NCBI RefSeq assembly: GCF_028858725.1
Contig: NC_084769.1
Span: 13,021,501-13,085,500 of the forward strand
Source: Colius striatus
Taxonomy: Eukaryota; Chordata; Aves; Coliiformes; Coliidae
Reading direction: 5' to 3'
DNA length: 64,000 bases
The notes under the pieces were generated by a model. It was not told the origin of the DNA. It ran no database searches and saw only the letters and a list, made by a program, of their open reading frames with translations. Each line of letters begins with the position of its first letter. Position 1 is the stretch's first letter. The position numbers were made by a program, and so were the translations under genes. This document shows positions 56,101 through 64,000 of the stretch, one piece after another.

Positions 56101-59100
56101 TTCAGGTGATAGCAAACGTTCACACAAATCAGCTCACGTTACTTGAGAAGTGCTTTGGGGCTCTTTGGCATTTCAGAGGAAAAGCCAGTGCTTCAAGAGT
56201 GTTGTGAAATTGGAAGGAGGGGAGAGCATTCACTTATTCAGAACAAGTACCATGGTTCAGATCCTCTGTCACCTAATTCAATCCCATTTGGAACTGTTTG
56301 ACAAGCTCATAATTTCTTCTCACATCTACCTTGTGGGGTTTTTTTTCCCTCCCCTTCCTCTCCTGTGTAGAAATGGAAAAAGAAATCGGTGTCCTTTGAG
56401 AAGCTGGTAATGACAACATAAACAAGAGAGTGCCAGCAAATGAGAAGTATCCATCAGGCAGGAGATTACCAAGCTGAGGCCAGTCAGCCTCAAACTAATA
56501 GGGTAAATTAAATCTACAGGAGCAAATTCAAGAGTCTGTTAGAGGGATGAACTCTAAGAGAAAGAGTTCGGTATTTAACTGATGATGTAACATACTATCG
56601 TTGATACACTCAAAGGATTCCTGCTGATCCCCTTTCTTCCTGCATAATTCATAATTTATAAGGAATCAAGAAGAGTTTAGTCCTTTTTGTAGGAGTAGTG
56701 TGCAAGGGCATTCGACTGAGATCAGTCTCTCTTTGCTTGTGGGGGGAAAAATACATACAGTCACGTGCATATATGTAGTACTAAAGCTCCTCCCTGTGTT
56801 TGTGTGGGCCAGAAATGTCAAGAAAGAAGAGCAAGCTGCCTGACCTACCTGATGTTCATCTGTATCACTAGCTACAGGACATGTGAGTCAGTGAAACCAG
56901 TATTTAAGGACAGACCAAGCCCAGGCAGCCAATACACTCCCATGTACCTAGGCTTCACTCCCAGCTGTCACCAGGTCCTGTAAAGGTATTGAGCAGATTG
57001 CTTGGGGCATGGCTTTGTGCCTGGCAGAGAACTCCTGAGGGCACCTTGAACATCATTTGAATGCAAAGTTTTAACTCAGCTGAGTATAAGGAAGCTTCTC
57101 AGAGGCCTGGTTCTGTCCCCAGTCCTTCTAGAACGTCCTGCTCCCTTCTACTCCCTGAGACAAAAATATTCACAAGGCTAGAAAATGGGAGAAAATGCGA
57201 AGAATTGCAGGCAGCTAAAAGAGGACAGCTCTTGAGGAATGAAGCCTGGGATCCAAAAATGTATCAAAACTTCCAGTAACTGATGGTACAGCCAACAAGA
57301 AATACTGTTACTTCATATGGCAAGAAGTCTCTTATCACAGGGAATTACTGCAGGGAAGTTGGGTGGGCATGGAAGAGCTTTTCATTATGGCCCCTTGTGA
57401 AGCAGATACTGGGAAGGTGAGAGTGAGAGCCCCATCACCTCTCACTGCCACACCAAGGAGCCTGGGTTTCCCTTCACTTGGATTAGGGGATTTTTGTCTG
57501 ACTCCAGCTCTTTCACAATTTCATTTATTAGTGCATTCCAGGCTATCTAATCCATAATTATGTAATTTGTAAATTATTTATTAATTTGTAAATTATTTTT
57601 CCTGGATTAAAGGATTCATTAAGGCTTACAATAATCATCCCTATGGCAGGTTCCCATGGTTAATAACAAACAGCAGTGGGTCCTACTATCTCTTATACTC
57701 CATTTCTGATCTTACCAGTGTCTAATTGCCTGGAACTATCTATTCCTAAGCCAGTAAAAGTACATCTTTATTTTACCTTCATTTTGTTATCATAAGGGAA
57801 TCTAGAGACTTGAGCAGCCTCAGCAATCTCTTCCACTCACAGAGTAGCCCTGTCATGGCTTGACATGGATGGTGTACTAGATGGAGTAGACTCCTCACAG
57901 TCCCACTCTCTTATAGTGAAATTCTCATGCTACACCTCTAACCCTTTGTATCTGAGCAACTCAGAATTTCTGAGAGCTGAGAAAACCTGAAGCATGCGGC
58001 TTTCGACGCTATAAAAACTAGAGCAACAATTACCATAAACATGGTGATAAGAGAAGAGGGTAGTGATACATAAAGAATCTGGGGAATCTTATTTCACACC
58101 TTTTCAGATTTCAGTGATGGGAAAAAAGTGGTCAGAGAAAAGCAGAAGTGAGTACAAAAATAATGACCCGGCAGCTTGCAAATTACACTCATTGGAAAAA
58201 AGAATTCCCTCCCTGTTTTCTTAATCTTTGGAGCAGACGTACATTAACAACATGATTTGGATTAGCTAATTTGAGAAAAGGTACCGTACATGATAATCCT
58301 CATCTCCTTGGCAACCAGGAAATAAAGAAACAAAGAGAAAGCTATTTAGTACCTTAAACACCATATCACACTGTTTGAAAGCAGCTTTGGTCCTTCGTTA
58401 ATATGCACAACAGCCTTTGCATTCATATAACATTTCGTAAATATTATGTTCAAGCATTTTTAGCTTGGACTCCTATTCTCATAGACAAAGATGTCTGGAA
58501 ATCTTCTGCAGACAAATCTCCTTTCTCTTTCTGACCTCTTTCTGAATCGGTCTCTATCACTGTTTGTAGTAGCACTGTTCTCAAAGTGGCAGATTCAAGG
58601 CCATCACACTCAAAAAGTACTTAAAAGAAAAGCAGACCGATGGTGTGCATTTACCTGAAAACATAAATGTGTCTCTAGGTGGGAACAGCAGGGGCAATTT
58701 ATTTATTCATTTTATATACAGAATTACCACATCCCCAGTTTCCAGACGGAACAAATGACTGTGTGCACTTAAGGGCTCAGATGAAGTTTATTGGTATCCT
58801 GAAAACTATGAGGGAATTGAATGTTTCATTTCATTGGGAATTCTCAAAACCTATTTCATCCTAGCTGGAGTGCAAGATGAAAACCATAAGTCCTCTCAAA
58901 CACCACTCTGGAGTAGAGAAATATTCCGGTTGACCTCGAACCTTTCATTCCTTACAAAATCAAAACTTCTCTTTCTGATTTGGAAGACTTAAATTTTCTA
59001 TCACATAGTATAAAACTTTTTTTTTTTTTCTTCTGAAAGGCTAAGTCATTTCAAAATGGTAAAATACCAAACTTTCCATTCTGAAAAGAATGAATAGAGC

Positions 59101-62100
59101 AGAACACATTGTCCTTATCGAAAGGCTTTTTGCAGTTTTCTTTCTCTAAATTAGTTTTTCTTGAAGGCAACAGAGATGAATGTTTGAGCCTTAGTATTTG
59201 ATAAATTTGTTTGAGAGGTGCAGTCTGAATGCTGCAGAATGGATACAGGACCACACAACCACAGGTAATTCACGTTTTCCTCTGTAACTCAGCTGTGTTT
59301 GCAAGTTTGGGATAATAATGTGTGTGTTCCTGACTGGGGTGCTGAGATTCATTAGCTGAAGTCTATGAAACACTCTGAAGATAAGTGGTACATATTATCA
59401 TTCTGTAATTAGGTGGTAATTGAAAGATGCTGGATAAACATTATTAATCATTAATATTCATAGAAGTAGCACTTCTAAAAAGGCTGCTGTAGCACCTGTT
59501 AGAATCCTTTTGGGACAGCTATTGGCACTGCAAGCTGGGATGCACACATGATGGCATGCACACAGCGTATTCCCAGAGCACATGTGCTGTACTGCCAGCC
59601 TGCTTTTGGGCAGAGCTGTGCCAACAGGGAAGGCTAAGGACCACCAGATGATTTCTGCTCCCTCTTCTGCATCCTCTAAAGCATCAGCTCCAACTGACAG
59701 CACAGGATGGACATGCCCACAGAAGGAGCTGCTTTGAATAGATGACCATAAAACATCCTATGTTTTGTTACTCCTTAGTAACCATAAGCTTCATCACTTC
59801 AGCATCACACAGTTCTTGTGCAGAAAGCACAAGTCTTCCAGAATTTTAAAATAAATGTTCTAGTCTGTATTATTACTTCATTAAATGCTGACTACGTGCT
59901 GGAGCATTGCAAAAGACAAACTGCCAACTGCCCTACGGACTCCCATCCCTTGTCCAAGATCAGCGGCTTTCCTGACAGAAAAGTCCATCTTCAATGCCTC
60001 CTTTGATGGCAATTTCTGCCTCCCAAAGTTCCTAATATTTTTCAATACTTCTCTGGATCTATTTCTGGAACTTTTTTGCTACTATCAGTCAATCCTAAAT
60101 AACCCTCCTTGAATTTAAGCCTGCTCATCACAGATCCCAAAACATTTTCTTTCTTGTAGCAATGGCCTTCCACGTATTTGAGGACTTACGCCATGTACAG
60201 AAGCTGCTTACTTGAATACTTTCATTAAGAGAAAATAAATTGTTATTTTGTGTTATTTGTGCTATCCAAGTGTTTCATTTCAGGTCAATCTGAAAATCAT
60301 GCATTTTGCCTGAGGATTAGTACCTCCTGACCTGCTTCGCTTCTTTAAGCACTGCCTTATACCCAGTTGAACCACTGTGTTACATAATGGGAGTTGGAGA
60401 TTAGTGCAAGTAAGGGGTTAAGCCCTCATGCTAGAGAATGAAGACACAAAGCAACCAGGCTGTCATTCACAGGATGCAGAGCACAGACAGAGCAAAAAAA
60501 AGAAACATTTTCCCAACTCTTCAAAATTTTCTGTTCTGTAATATCTAGAAAACACTCTGGGTAGATTTAGTACCAAAGTTACTTTGAAAAGAATGGAATC
60601 TCCTTCTGTTCTTTCTGAATGTCTAAGACACAGACTATGACTGATTTGAGGAATAATTCCCAAGAAAGCATAGGCTGGTGATACCATTTTCTCTTTCATT
60701 TGCTGCATAATCACTCCTGTTAAGCTGGTTCAGAAATGGCTACAATTCCATGTACAGGATTTTCCAACTATTTTGACACCCAATTAACATTTAAGTGATT
60801 TGAGGCAATTATGACCTCTCCTTCCCAATATCAGTCCTGCTGTTCTGTCATTTTCCCTTCCTGAATCACCCAGATTTTCTCAAGTTTTATGCAAACCATT
60901 CTACCTCACATTTTACTACAGCTTTTCCTAACAAATCAGTCCTTATTCTAGTACAATGGGATTTGATCATACAAATAGCCTGAGAAAGTAAGCAAACACT
61001 GTAGATTTTAGGAAAGAAAAGAAATCTTACATGTTCCTCTTCAAACTGGTCCCCACCAAATGCAGAGACACACGGCTTGATACCTCCCGTTCCAAGGGCG
61101 ATCAAAAACAGACCAACCATAGACAGGACCCTTTGTGCAAGAACAAAAATATCACCATTGCAGAACCTTTGCAGTGCTTATAAGAATATTTTAGTGTCAC
61201 CCAACCATGATTCCTCTGGTATCATTGTCTTTTGCACATGGGTAGTGAGGATGAACCAGAAAAGTGTGAAAAACGAATTAATTATCCTCATCTCTGCATT
61301 CAGTACCAGTCAAGTAACCAAGCTGCTTTTGGCAGTTTCTTGCTATTCTGAGACCCAATGGACTTCCTAGAGATCAGAAATCCATGGGATTACTTTTCAC
61401 TCATATGAGAACAAAAGTTGCAGAGATCAATAAAAAAAAAAGACAGAAAAAGAAAGGCCCAAAAAAATGTGCCTTTTCCTGTGGCCTTCCAACCTGGATG
61501 AGCACAGACTGTTTGAATTAGGCTCATTCTTAGATGCTTTCTGCCTCCCAGTGCTGCTATAAAATACCAGCATTGGCTCGACAGATTATGTCTGTAGGGA
61601 ACATGAGTGTCAGGACTGGCCAGGTCTGGGACAAAGGAAACTGTTCTGTAAATGAGATGTGCTCCTGCCTGTATGTGCATAGTTATAGAGCTGTGACCAC
61701 CCAGACAAAAACGGCTTGGTGTTTTCAGACATGCCAACGGAAGAATGACAAGCCTATCAGTTCAGAATCTAGACCTGATCTAGACCTGATCTAGGTGGAC
61801 CTTTTTTAGCAGGGGAGCAGGACTAGATGATCTCCAGAAGTCCCTTCCAATCTCTACCATTCTGTGATTCCATGTGACTCTGTCAAGGGTTGTACCCTAT
61901 AGAAGAGAAAAATCCCTCCTCTTTGGTTTTGTTTTTTCTGCACAAAGGGGAACATTGCTGAGCTGGGCAGCCATGTTGATGAGGAAATGTGGGAGGAATT
62001 AACCTGGTGCAGGCAGATGGATGGAGGAGACCATGCTCCAGTAGTATGTTAAAGCAGAGAAGGGTGATCAGGGGTCCCTATCTCAAAGGGCTTAAAGTCT

Positions 62101-62397
62101 CTGGTGGTTTCCAGTTCGTACTGATGCATTCACTTTAGATCCATCCTTCTGTTTTTACTCAGACACCCCCAAATCCTTCCCTGATAAAAGCAACTCATGC
62201 ACAGCCCCTAAACTGCTGGCCTGATGGAGGTGAAACAGATGTCAGTCCTGGGTAAACCAACTGTCATTGCAACCTACAGCACTGTGGCTTCAACAACTAC
62301 TTACACATGAACCGCCTGGTTGCCCAGGGATGGAATGGCACCGACTGACTTTATCAGATGGCCAATCACATACACAATGGAGAGGTAGATGATCGTC
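28971..62397 (-). CDS. SLC15A2: SLC15A2 (PEPT2) proton-coupled oligopeptide transporter, exons for helix 3 to C-terminus
   Basis: This is a plasma-membrane symporter that moves di- and tripeptides and peptide-like drugs inward with protons (POT/PTR family; in mammals in kidney, brain and lung). Nineteen exons join in frame to 614 residues plus stop: 62305-62397, 61031-61130, 55868-55958, 53684-53761, 50972-51054, 49410-49496, 49020-49109, 48564-48608, 46471-46503, 45316-45404, 43254-43335, 41174-41299, 40221-40385, 37571-37617, 35834-35944, 33705-33801, 31178-31324, 30001-30105, 28971-29147. Every intron is GT-AG. Helices 3-12 are present, with the large extracellular domain at about residues 290-480 carrying six N-glycosylation sequons (N290, N333, N363, N413, N427, N472). 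[18 protein letters not shown] and the exon starting TIIYLS identify PEPT2 rather than PEPT1. The tail ends KTKL, as in mammalian PEPT2. If the gene has 22 exons like its human counterpart, these are exons 4-22. The first exons and promoter lie beyond 64000. Confidence 0.95.
30001..30105 (-). CDS. SLC15A2: SLC15A2 coding exon (helix 11)
   Basis: Encodes residues 522-556. [13 protein letters not shown] contains W534, the equivalent of W622 of PEPT1 in the substrate site, followed by helix 11. Mammalian transporters start this segment with AP; here it is SP. The acceptor is CTTTTCAG and the donor GTATGG. Phase 0 at both ends. Confidence 0.95.
30711..30792. repeat. 41-base tandem duplication in an SLC15A2 intron
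   Basis: Two head-to-tail copies of a 41-base unit starting ACTCCTTCAGTCT, at 30711-30751 and 30752-30792, differing at about five or six positions. It lies in the intron between the exons at 31178 and 30105. It does not resemble CR1. Confidence 0.85.
31178..31324 (-). CDS. SLC15A2: SLC15A2 coding exon (helix 10) with altered conserved Glu
   Basis: Encodes residues 473-521, phase 0 at both ends. WQLPQY (Y500) and SAGE (E507) align with Y588 and E595 of human PEPT1; E595 is the glutamate that holds the peptide amino end. Nine residues further on, the motif reads GLAFSYSQ with Ala516 (codon GCC, 31193-31195) where PEPT1 and PEPT2 have Glu. The acceptor is CCTGCTAG and the donor GTACTC, a weak donor. 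Confidence 0.95.
33705..33801 (-). CDS. SLC15A2: SLC15A2 coding exon (extracellular domain, GLLDFGA)
   Basis: Completes Lys440 and encodes 441-472. [18 protein letters not shown] closely follows the mammalian PEPT2 segment and ends the second lobe. The terminal Asn makes an N-V-S sequon across the exon junction. The acceptor is TATCTAG and the donor GTAAGT. Confidence 0.94.
34033..34790 (-). mobile_element. CR1 LINE, longest copy in the window, in an SLC15A2 intron
   Basis: Minus orientation, the same strand as SLC15A2, in the intron between the exons at 35834 and 33801. The 3' end AGAATCATAGAATGG lies at 34034. On the minus strand, 34343-34774 is an uninterrupted frame that covers the C-terminal part of the CR1 reverse-transcriptase protein ([60 protein letters not shown]). 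The copy is 5'-truncated near 34790 and cannot move by itself. The intact frame suggests it is among the younger insertions here. Confidence 0.94.
35639..35655. repeat. (CA)8 microsatellite
   Basis: Eight CA units in an SLC15A2 intron about 180 bases downstream (in transcript order) of the exon at 35834-35944. Likely to vary in length between individuals. Confidence 0.9.
35834..35944 (-). CDS. SLC15A2: SLC15A2 coding exon (extracellular domain, part 3)
   Basis: Completes Arg403, encodes 404-439 and gives two bases of Lys440. It has sequons N-L-T at 413 and N-Y-S at 427. It begins [13 protein letters not shown], matching the start of the second immunoglobulin-like lobe. The acceptor is CTTTGCAG and the donor GTAAGT. 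Confidence 0.92.
37571..37617 (-). CDS. SLC15A2: SLC15A2 small 47-base coding exon (extracellular domain)
   Basis: Encodes residues 388-402, [15 protein letters not shown], plus two bases of Arg403. It is only 47 bases. The placement is set by the phase needed to join 40221 to 35944, and by its match in length and charge pattern to the mammalian exon ending NGMTTVR. The acceptor is CTCTTTAG and the donor GTAGGA. Confidence 0.88.
40221..40385 (-). CDS. SLC15A2: SLC15A2 coding exon (extracellular domain, part 2)
   Basis: Encodes residues 333-387, phase 0 at both ends. It has sequons N-T-S at 333 and N-Y-T at 363. YSKLTL, GLSL, KEK and YSLIVFE line up with the corresponding exon of mammalian PEPT2. 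The acceptor is TTCCCACAG and the donor GTGAGT. Reading past the donor runs into the intron, so the longer open frame here is not the true exon. Confidence 0.92.
41174..41299 (-). CDS. SLC15A2: SLC15A2 coding exon (extracellular domain, part 1)
   Basis: Encodes residues 291-332, 42 codons, phase 0 at both ends. It opens the large extracellular domain between helices 9 and 10. [14 protein letters not shown] corresponds to the first beta strands of the first immunoglobulin-like lobe. The sequence is poorly conserved, as expected for this domain. The acceptor is TTAATTAG and the donor GTAAGC. Confidence 0.9.
42835..42895. repeat. low-complexity (CA)n, poly-C and (CAA)n tract
   Basis: Five CA units, a C-rich run and four CAA units follow each other in the intron between the exons at 43254 and 41299. 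Confidence 0.85.
43051..43070. repeat. (GA)n microsatellite
   Basis: About ten GA units in the same intron, about 185 bases past the donor of the exon at 43254-43335. Confidence 0.9.
43254..43335 (-). CDS. SLC15A2: SLC15A2 coding exon (helix 9)
   Basis: Completes Thr263 and encodes 264-290. [20 protein letters not shown] is helix 9. It ends KIN in phase 0, with the Asn forming an N-E-T sequon with the next exon. The acceptor is CTCCATAG and the donor GTAAGT. Confidence 0.94.
45316..45404 (-). CDS. SLC15A2: SLC15A2 coding exon (helix 8)
   Basis: Encodes residues 234-262 plus two bases of 263. N236 and D248 align with N329 and D341 of human PEPT1 at the same spacing; the latter pairs with the helix-7 arginine during the transport cycle. 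The acceptor is TATTGCAG and the donor GTAAGT. Confidence 0.95.
46471..46503 (-). CDS. SLC15A2: SLC15A2 very small 33-base coding exon (LQPDQMQ)
   Basis: Encodes residues 223-233, [11 protein letters not shown], at the entry to helix 8. The QPDQMQ core is invariant in animal peptide transporters. The acceptor is TTCTTTCAG and the donor GTAAAA, a weak donor. The exon is phase 0 at both ends and too short for ordinary ORF finding. Confidence 0.94.
48564..48608 (-). CDS. SLC15A2: SLC15A2 small 45-base coding exon (GSRWTLQ)
   Basis: Encodes residues 208-222, [15 protein letters not shown], right after helix 7. It is 45 bases and phase 0 at both ends, so skipping it would remove 15 residues without a frameshift. 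The acceptor is CTCCTTAG and the donor GTAAGT. A pure pentanucleotide tract sits about 100 bases upstream. Confidence 0.94.
48713..48792 (-). repeat. (AAGGG)n pentanucleotide tract in the SLC15A2 transcript sense
   Basis: About 16 near-perfect copies of TTCCC on the plus strand, that is AAGGG in the SLC15A2 pre-mRNA. It sits in the 411-base intron between the exons at 49020 and 48608. Its transcript 3' edge is about 104 bases before the acceptor of the 45-base exon. G-rich purine repeats of this unit can fold into four-stranded structures. Confidence 0.97.
49020..49109 (-). CDS. SLC15A2: SLC15A2 coding exon (helix 7, substrate site)
   Basis: Encodes residues 178-207. R189, W201 and D205 align with R282, W294 and D298 of human PEPT1, which line the peptide and proton path. 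[13 protein letters not shown] is diagnostic of the family. The acceptor is CTTTATAG and the donor GTACAG. Both ends are phase 0. Confidence 0.96.
49410..49496 (-). CDS. SLC15A2: SLC15A2 coding exon (bundle bridge)
   Basis: Encodes residues 148-177 minus the first (149-177), phase 0 at both ends. [13 protein letters not shown] is the conserved bridge motif that links helices 6 and 7 on the cytoplasmic side. The acceptor is CTCCCTAG and the donor GTAAGC. An antisense CR1 copy lies about 160 bases upstream in the intron. Confidence 0.95.
49655..49862 (+). mobile_element. CR1 LINE, 3'-end fragment in an SLC15A2 intron
   Basis: Plus orientation, antisense to SLC15A2. GCCCTGGCACAGGCTGCCCA, GTCCCTTCCAACCCCTACC and the perfect double octamer ATTCTATGATTCTATG at the end are the typical CR1 3' terminus. 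It lies about 160 bases upstream of the acceptor of the exon at 49410-49496. The well-kept tail suggests a fairly recent insertion. Confidence 0.93.
50972..51054 (-). CDS. SLC15A2: SLC15A2 coding exon (end of helix 6, start of bundle bridge)
   Basis: Completes Val121 and encodes 122-148, the end of helix 6 and the first part of the amphipathic bridge between the two six-helix bundles. It ends KCIG in phase 0. The Gly is Trp in human PEPT2 but Gly in PEPT1. The acceptor is TTTTCAG. Two donors overlap at GGTGTAAGT; I chose GTAAGT because only that keeps the frame into the next exon. Confidence 0.92.
53684..53761 (-). CDS. SLC15A2: SLC15A2 coding exon ([12 protein letters not shown], start of helix 6)
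   Basis: Completes Gly95 and encodes 96-120. [18 protein letters not shown] matches PEPT2; PEPT1 has a different loop with another cysteine spacing here. The acceptor is TTTTTCAG and the donor GTGAGT. This is the clearest exon for separating PEPT2 from PEPT1. Confidence 0.96.
55868..55958 (-). CDS. SLC15A2: SLC15A2 coding exon (helix 5)
   Basis: Encodes residues 65-94 plus one base of 95. [12 protein letters not shown] is the second PTR2 family signature (FYxxINxGSL), in helix 5. The acceptor is GTTTTAG and the donor GTCAGT, slightly off consensus. The segment has the same length as the mammalian one, so no exon is missing from the 5.1-kb intron before it. Confidence 0.95.
57563..57600. repeat. 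19-base AT-rich tandem duplication
   Basis: Two copies of TAATTTGTAAATTATTTAT, the second with minor change, in the 5.1-kb SLC15A2 intron. Confidence 0.8.
59017..59029. repeat. poly-T run (13 bases)
   Basis: Single homopolymer in the large SLC15A2 intron; poly-A in transcript sense. No retrocopy is recognisable before it. Confidence 0.9.
61031..61130 (-). CDS. SLC15A2: SLC15A2 coding exon (helix 4, PTR2 signature)
   Basis: Completes residue 31 and encodes 32-64. It holds [20 protein letters not shown], the most conserved stretch of the animal peptide transporters and part of the PTR2 family signature. The acceptor is CACAAAG and the donor GTAAGA. The exon ends in phase 0 after EEEH. Confidence 0.96.
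61765..61878 (+). mobile_element. CR1 LINE, very short 3'-end fragment in an SLC15A2 intron
   Basis: Plus orientation, antisense to SLC15A2. GATCTAGGTGGACC, AGATGATCTCCAGAAGTCCC and the tail ATTCTGTGATTCCATG match the last 100 or so bases of CR1. At its left edge the unit GATCTAGACCT is repeated (about 61768-61792). Confidence 0.88.
62305..62397 (-). CDS. SLC15A2: SLC15A2 coding exon (helix 3)
   Basis: Residues 1-30 of the part encoded here, starting [17 protein letters not shown], which is transmembrane helix 3. The acceptor is CTCACAG and the donor GTAAGT. The first base completes a Lys codon begun in an upstream exon outside the window. The last two bases (GT) pair with the first base of the next exon to give Val. 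The ATG-started frame that reads through this exon begins in the intron and is not the true start. Confidence 0.94.
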
Positions 62398-64000
62398 CTG
62401 TGAGGAAAGCAAACAGCAATGACTGAAGGTGCTGAATGATAGATGGTCTGAAAACAGCGTGCCTGTACTTCCTGATACAGCAGGTCTACTTGGCAGACAT
62501 GCAAGGAATTGTTTTGTTCATACCACTGATATAGCAGGCAGCTATAACTCTCTTGTGTCAACACTGAATGCACTGGACGAAAGAGATAAGCAAATGGGTT
62601 CAGATTAAAGGCCTGCTTTCTTTAAAGGTGTTGCTGAACAGAACAAACTAAAAATGTCCCCCTCTTGTCATGCATGGAAGGCTGCAAATCTAAGAGTACT
62701 GTTAGGTCCAATTCAATTTCCAGATTATGCATAACTGGCATTTCATATCATGCATCTAAGTGAATCCCTTAACTTGAAGGCACCTGTAAGGACTGTTGCC
62801 CATATTCAACCCACCTAACACATCCAAATTAGGAGTGTGGTTTCCCCATTGCAAGTCTGGTTTAGATCTCAAGTGCCAGCGAAGGACTGAGCTCATCTTT
62901 CTGCCTCCTCTGTCTTGGTGAGGGAGAAGAAGAAATCTGAGTAGGATCAGGCTCTTGAGTGTATTCTATTCCTTCATCACCTTCAGGATTAAAAGACATC
63001 TATGTATTTGTGTGCACACTAAACACGCACAGAGGGAAGGTAGGACTCGCTAGGACAGAGGCAACAGAAGCCCTATGAGCTTTAAGTACCGAAGCGGTCC
63101 TTGATGCATCCAAACCTTAGTTGCAGCAGCTAATTTAGAGCTATCAGATCATTCCTAACCGTCTCTCTAATCTGTTATCCTGTCCCTGGTATTGGCCAAG
63201 TTACTACAGCAAAAGCTACTTCCCATTAATTCATAGGCATTACTCCAGGGAAAGTGCACAAAAGTCTGCATAAGGATTTACTTTCTCACAACATCATGTT
63301 GCTAGATAGATATCCTCAAGTACCAATGAACATTGATAGGTGACCTTAAATAATGAAGTTAATAAACTCCCACAGTTATATTTTTTCATTCAAAGGGACA
63401 GTAAAATTACTAAAATTGATCACAAAGAAAAAAGAACATTGATATCTCCTTAAGAACTTTCTGGTGGGAATATATATGGCAACTGTTTTTTTCCTGATGA
63501 GACTTTTCTGCCAGATGTACTTAGTCCTAGAGAGAAGGGTTCAACTGCACTTCAGCACTCTGAGAGCCAAGACTCTTCAGATAATGAATATACAGTTCCA
63601 AGCAAAGTAAGTCCTATATCCAACTGCTCGCTACCACTCTGAGGCAGATGATGACTTCACAACTTAGCAGTGGAAGCAAAGACTGCTGGACTTAGGTGAT
63701 AGTTCACCTACTTGTGTGCCGAGGGAGACGATTTAAGTGAACTCGGGTGAAAGTGTAAGTATAGTTTAGTTAGTGACATTCCACCTGAAACTGCAAAATC
63801 TAGAGGTTGATACTGCTTCATCACCACCTTTGAATTCCTCTCAGAAACACCACTTGGCAAGCTGGAGGTTAATCACCCTACACCTTGGCTTCCTCAAGGT
63901 GGGTAGGGAGGACAGTAGAGAAGAAGTATGCTTGTGATACTTAATTTGTTCCAATGTTGTTGCCTATTGGCCCCTCTGTGAAAGAGGATCACAGATCAGC
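62398..64000 (-). other. SLC15A2 upstream intron, truncated by the window edge
   Basis: The preceding exon should end in the ADSWLGKFK motif of helices 2-3. I looked for it on the minus strand up to 64000 and did not find it, so this intron is at least 1.6 kb and the first exons and promoter lie outside the window. Confidence 0.75.

Larger units (their letters stand above)
55959..61030 (-). other. largest SLC15A2 intron in the window (5.1 kb)
   Basis: Between the helix 4 and helix 5 exons. The flanking exons join in phase with the expected residue count, so no coding exon is missing. It contains the AT-rich 19-base duplication and the poly-T run but no CR1. Confidence 0.85.

Noticed and set aside
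28971..62397. Assignment to SLC15A1 (PEPT1)
   Set aside because: The [14 protein letters not shown] loop, the TIIYLS helix-3 exon and the KTKL end match PEPT2. A few single residues (such as Gly in KCIG) resemble PEPT1 but are outweighed.
28971..62397. Possibility that the gene is a pseudogene
   Set aside because: All 18 introns have GT-AG ends, all exon phases agree and no stop interrupts 614 codons.
62398..64000. Search for the preceding SLC15A2 exon (ADSWLGKFK) and promoter
   Set aside because: No matching sequence with a donor was found on the minus strand; it lies outside the window.

Overview
The window is vertebrate DNA, almost certainly from a bird. It is dominated by introns and intergenic sequence. 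It carries at least eight CR1 retrotransposon fragments with the avian-type 3' end (tandem ATTCTATG-like octamers), and its one recognisable gene has 19 coding exons in this window alone. Nothing bacterial, viral or CRISPR-like is present.

Positions 28971-62397 hold, on the minus strand, 19 consecutive coding exons of SLC15A2 (PEPT2), the high-affinity proton-coupled di/tripeptide transporter. I rebuilt every exon from splice sites, codon phase and similarity to the family. All 18 introns are GT-AG, all phases join, and there is no internal stop. The exons encode 614 residues, from transmembrane helix 3 to the C-terminal stop. Only the N-terminal part (about 110 residues by comparison with the mammalian protein) lies beyond 64000. 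Compared with human PEPT1, the substrate-site residues in this part (equivalents of R282, W294, D298, N329, D341, Y588, E595 and W622) are all present at exactly the expected spacing. One strongly conserved residue of helix 10, the Glu of the GLEFSYSQ motif, is Ala here.

Positions 1-28970 lie downstream of the gene. They contain five CR1 fragments, a long (GGAA)n tract, other simple repeats and no exon that I can support. The open reading frames there are short, overlap in several frames, or are antisense to CR1. The neighbouring gene on this side therefore appears to begin outside the window.

Within the SLC15A2 introns are three CR1 copies, one of which retains an open stretch of reverse-transcriptase ORF2 in the same orientation as the gene. 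There is also a pure (AAGGG)n tract, read in the transcript sense, about 100 bases upstream of a 45-base in-frame exon, a 41-base tandem duplication, and several low-complexity tracts. No new multi-gene system is visible. The most useful leads are the helix-10 substitution, the AAGGG tract beside a small skippable exon, and the sense-oriented CR1.
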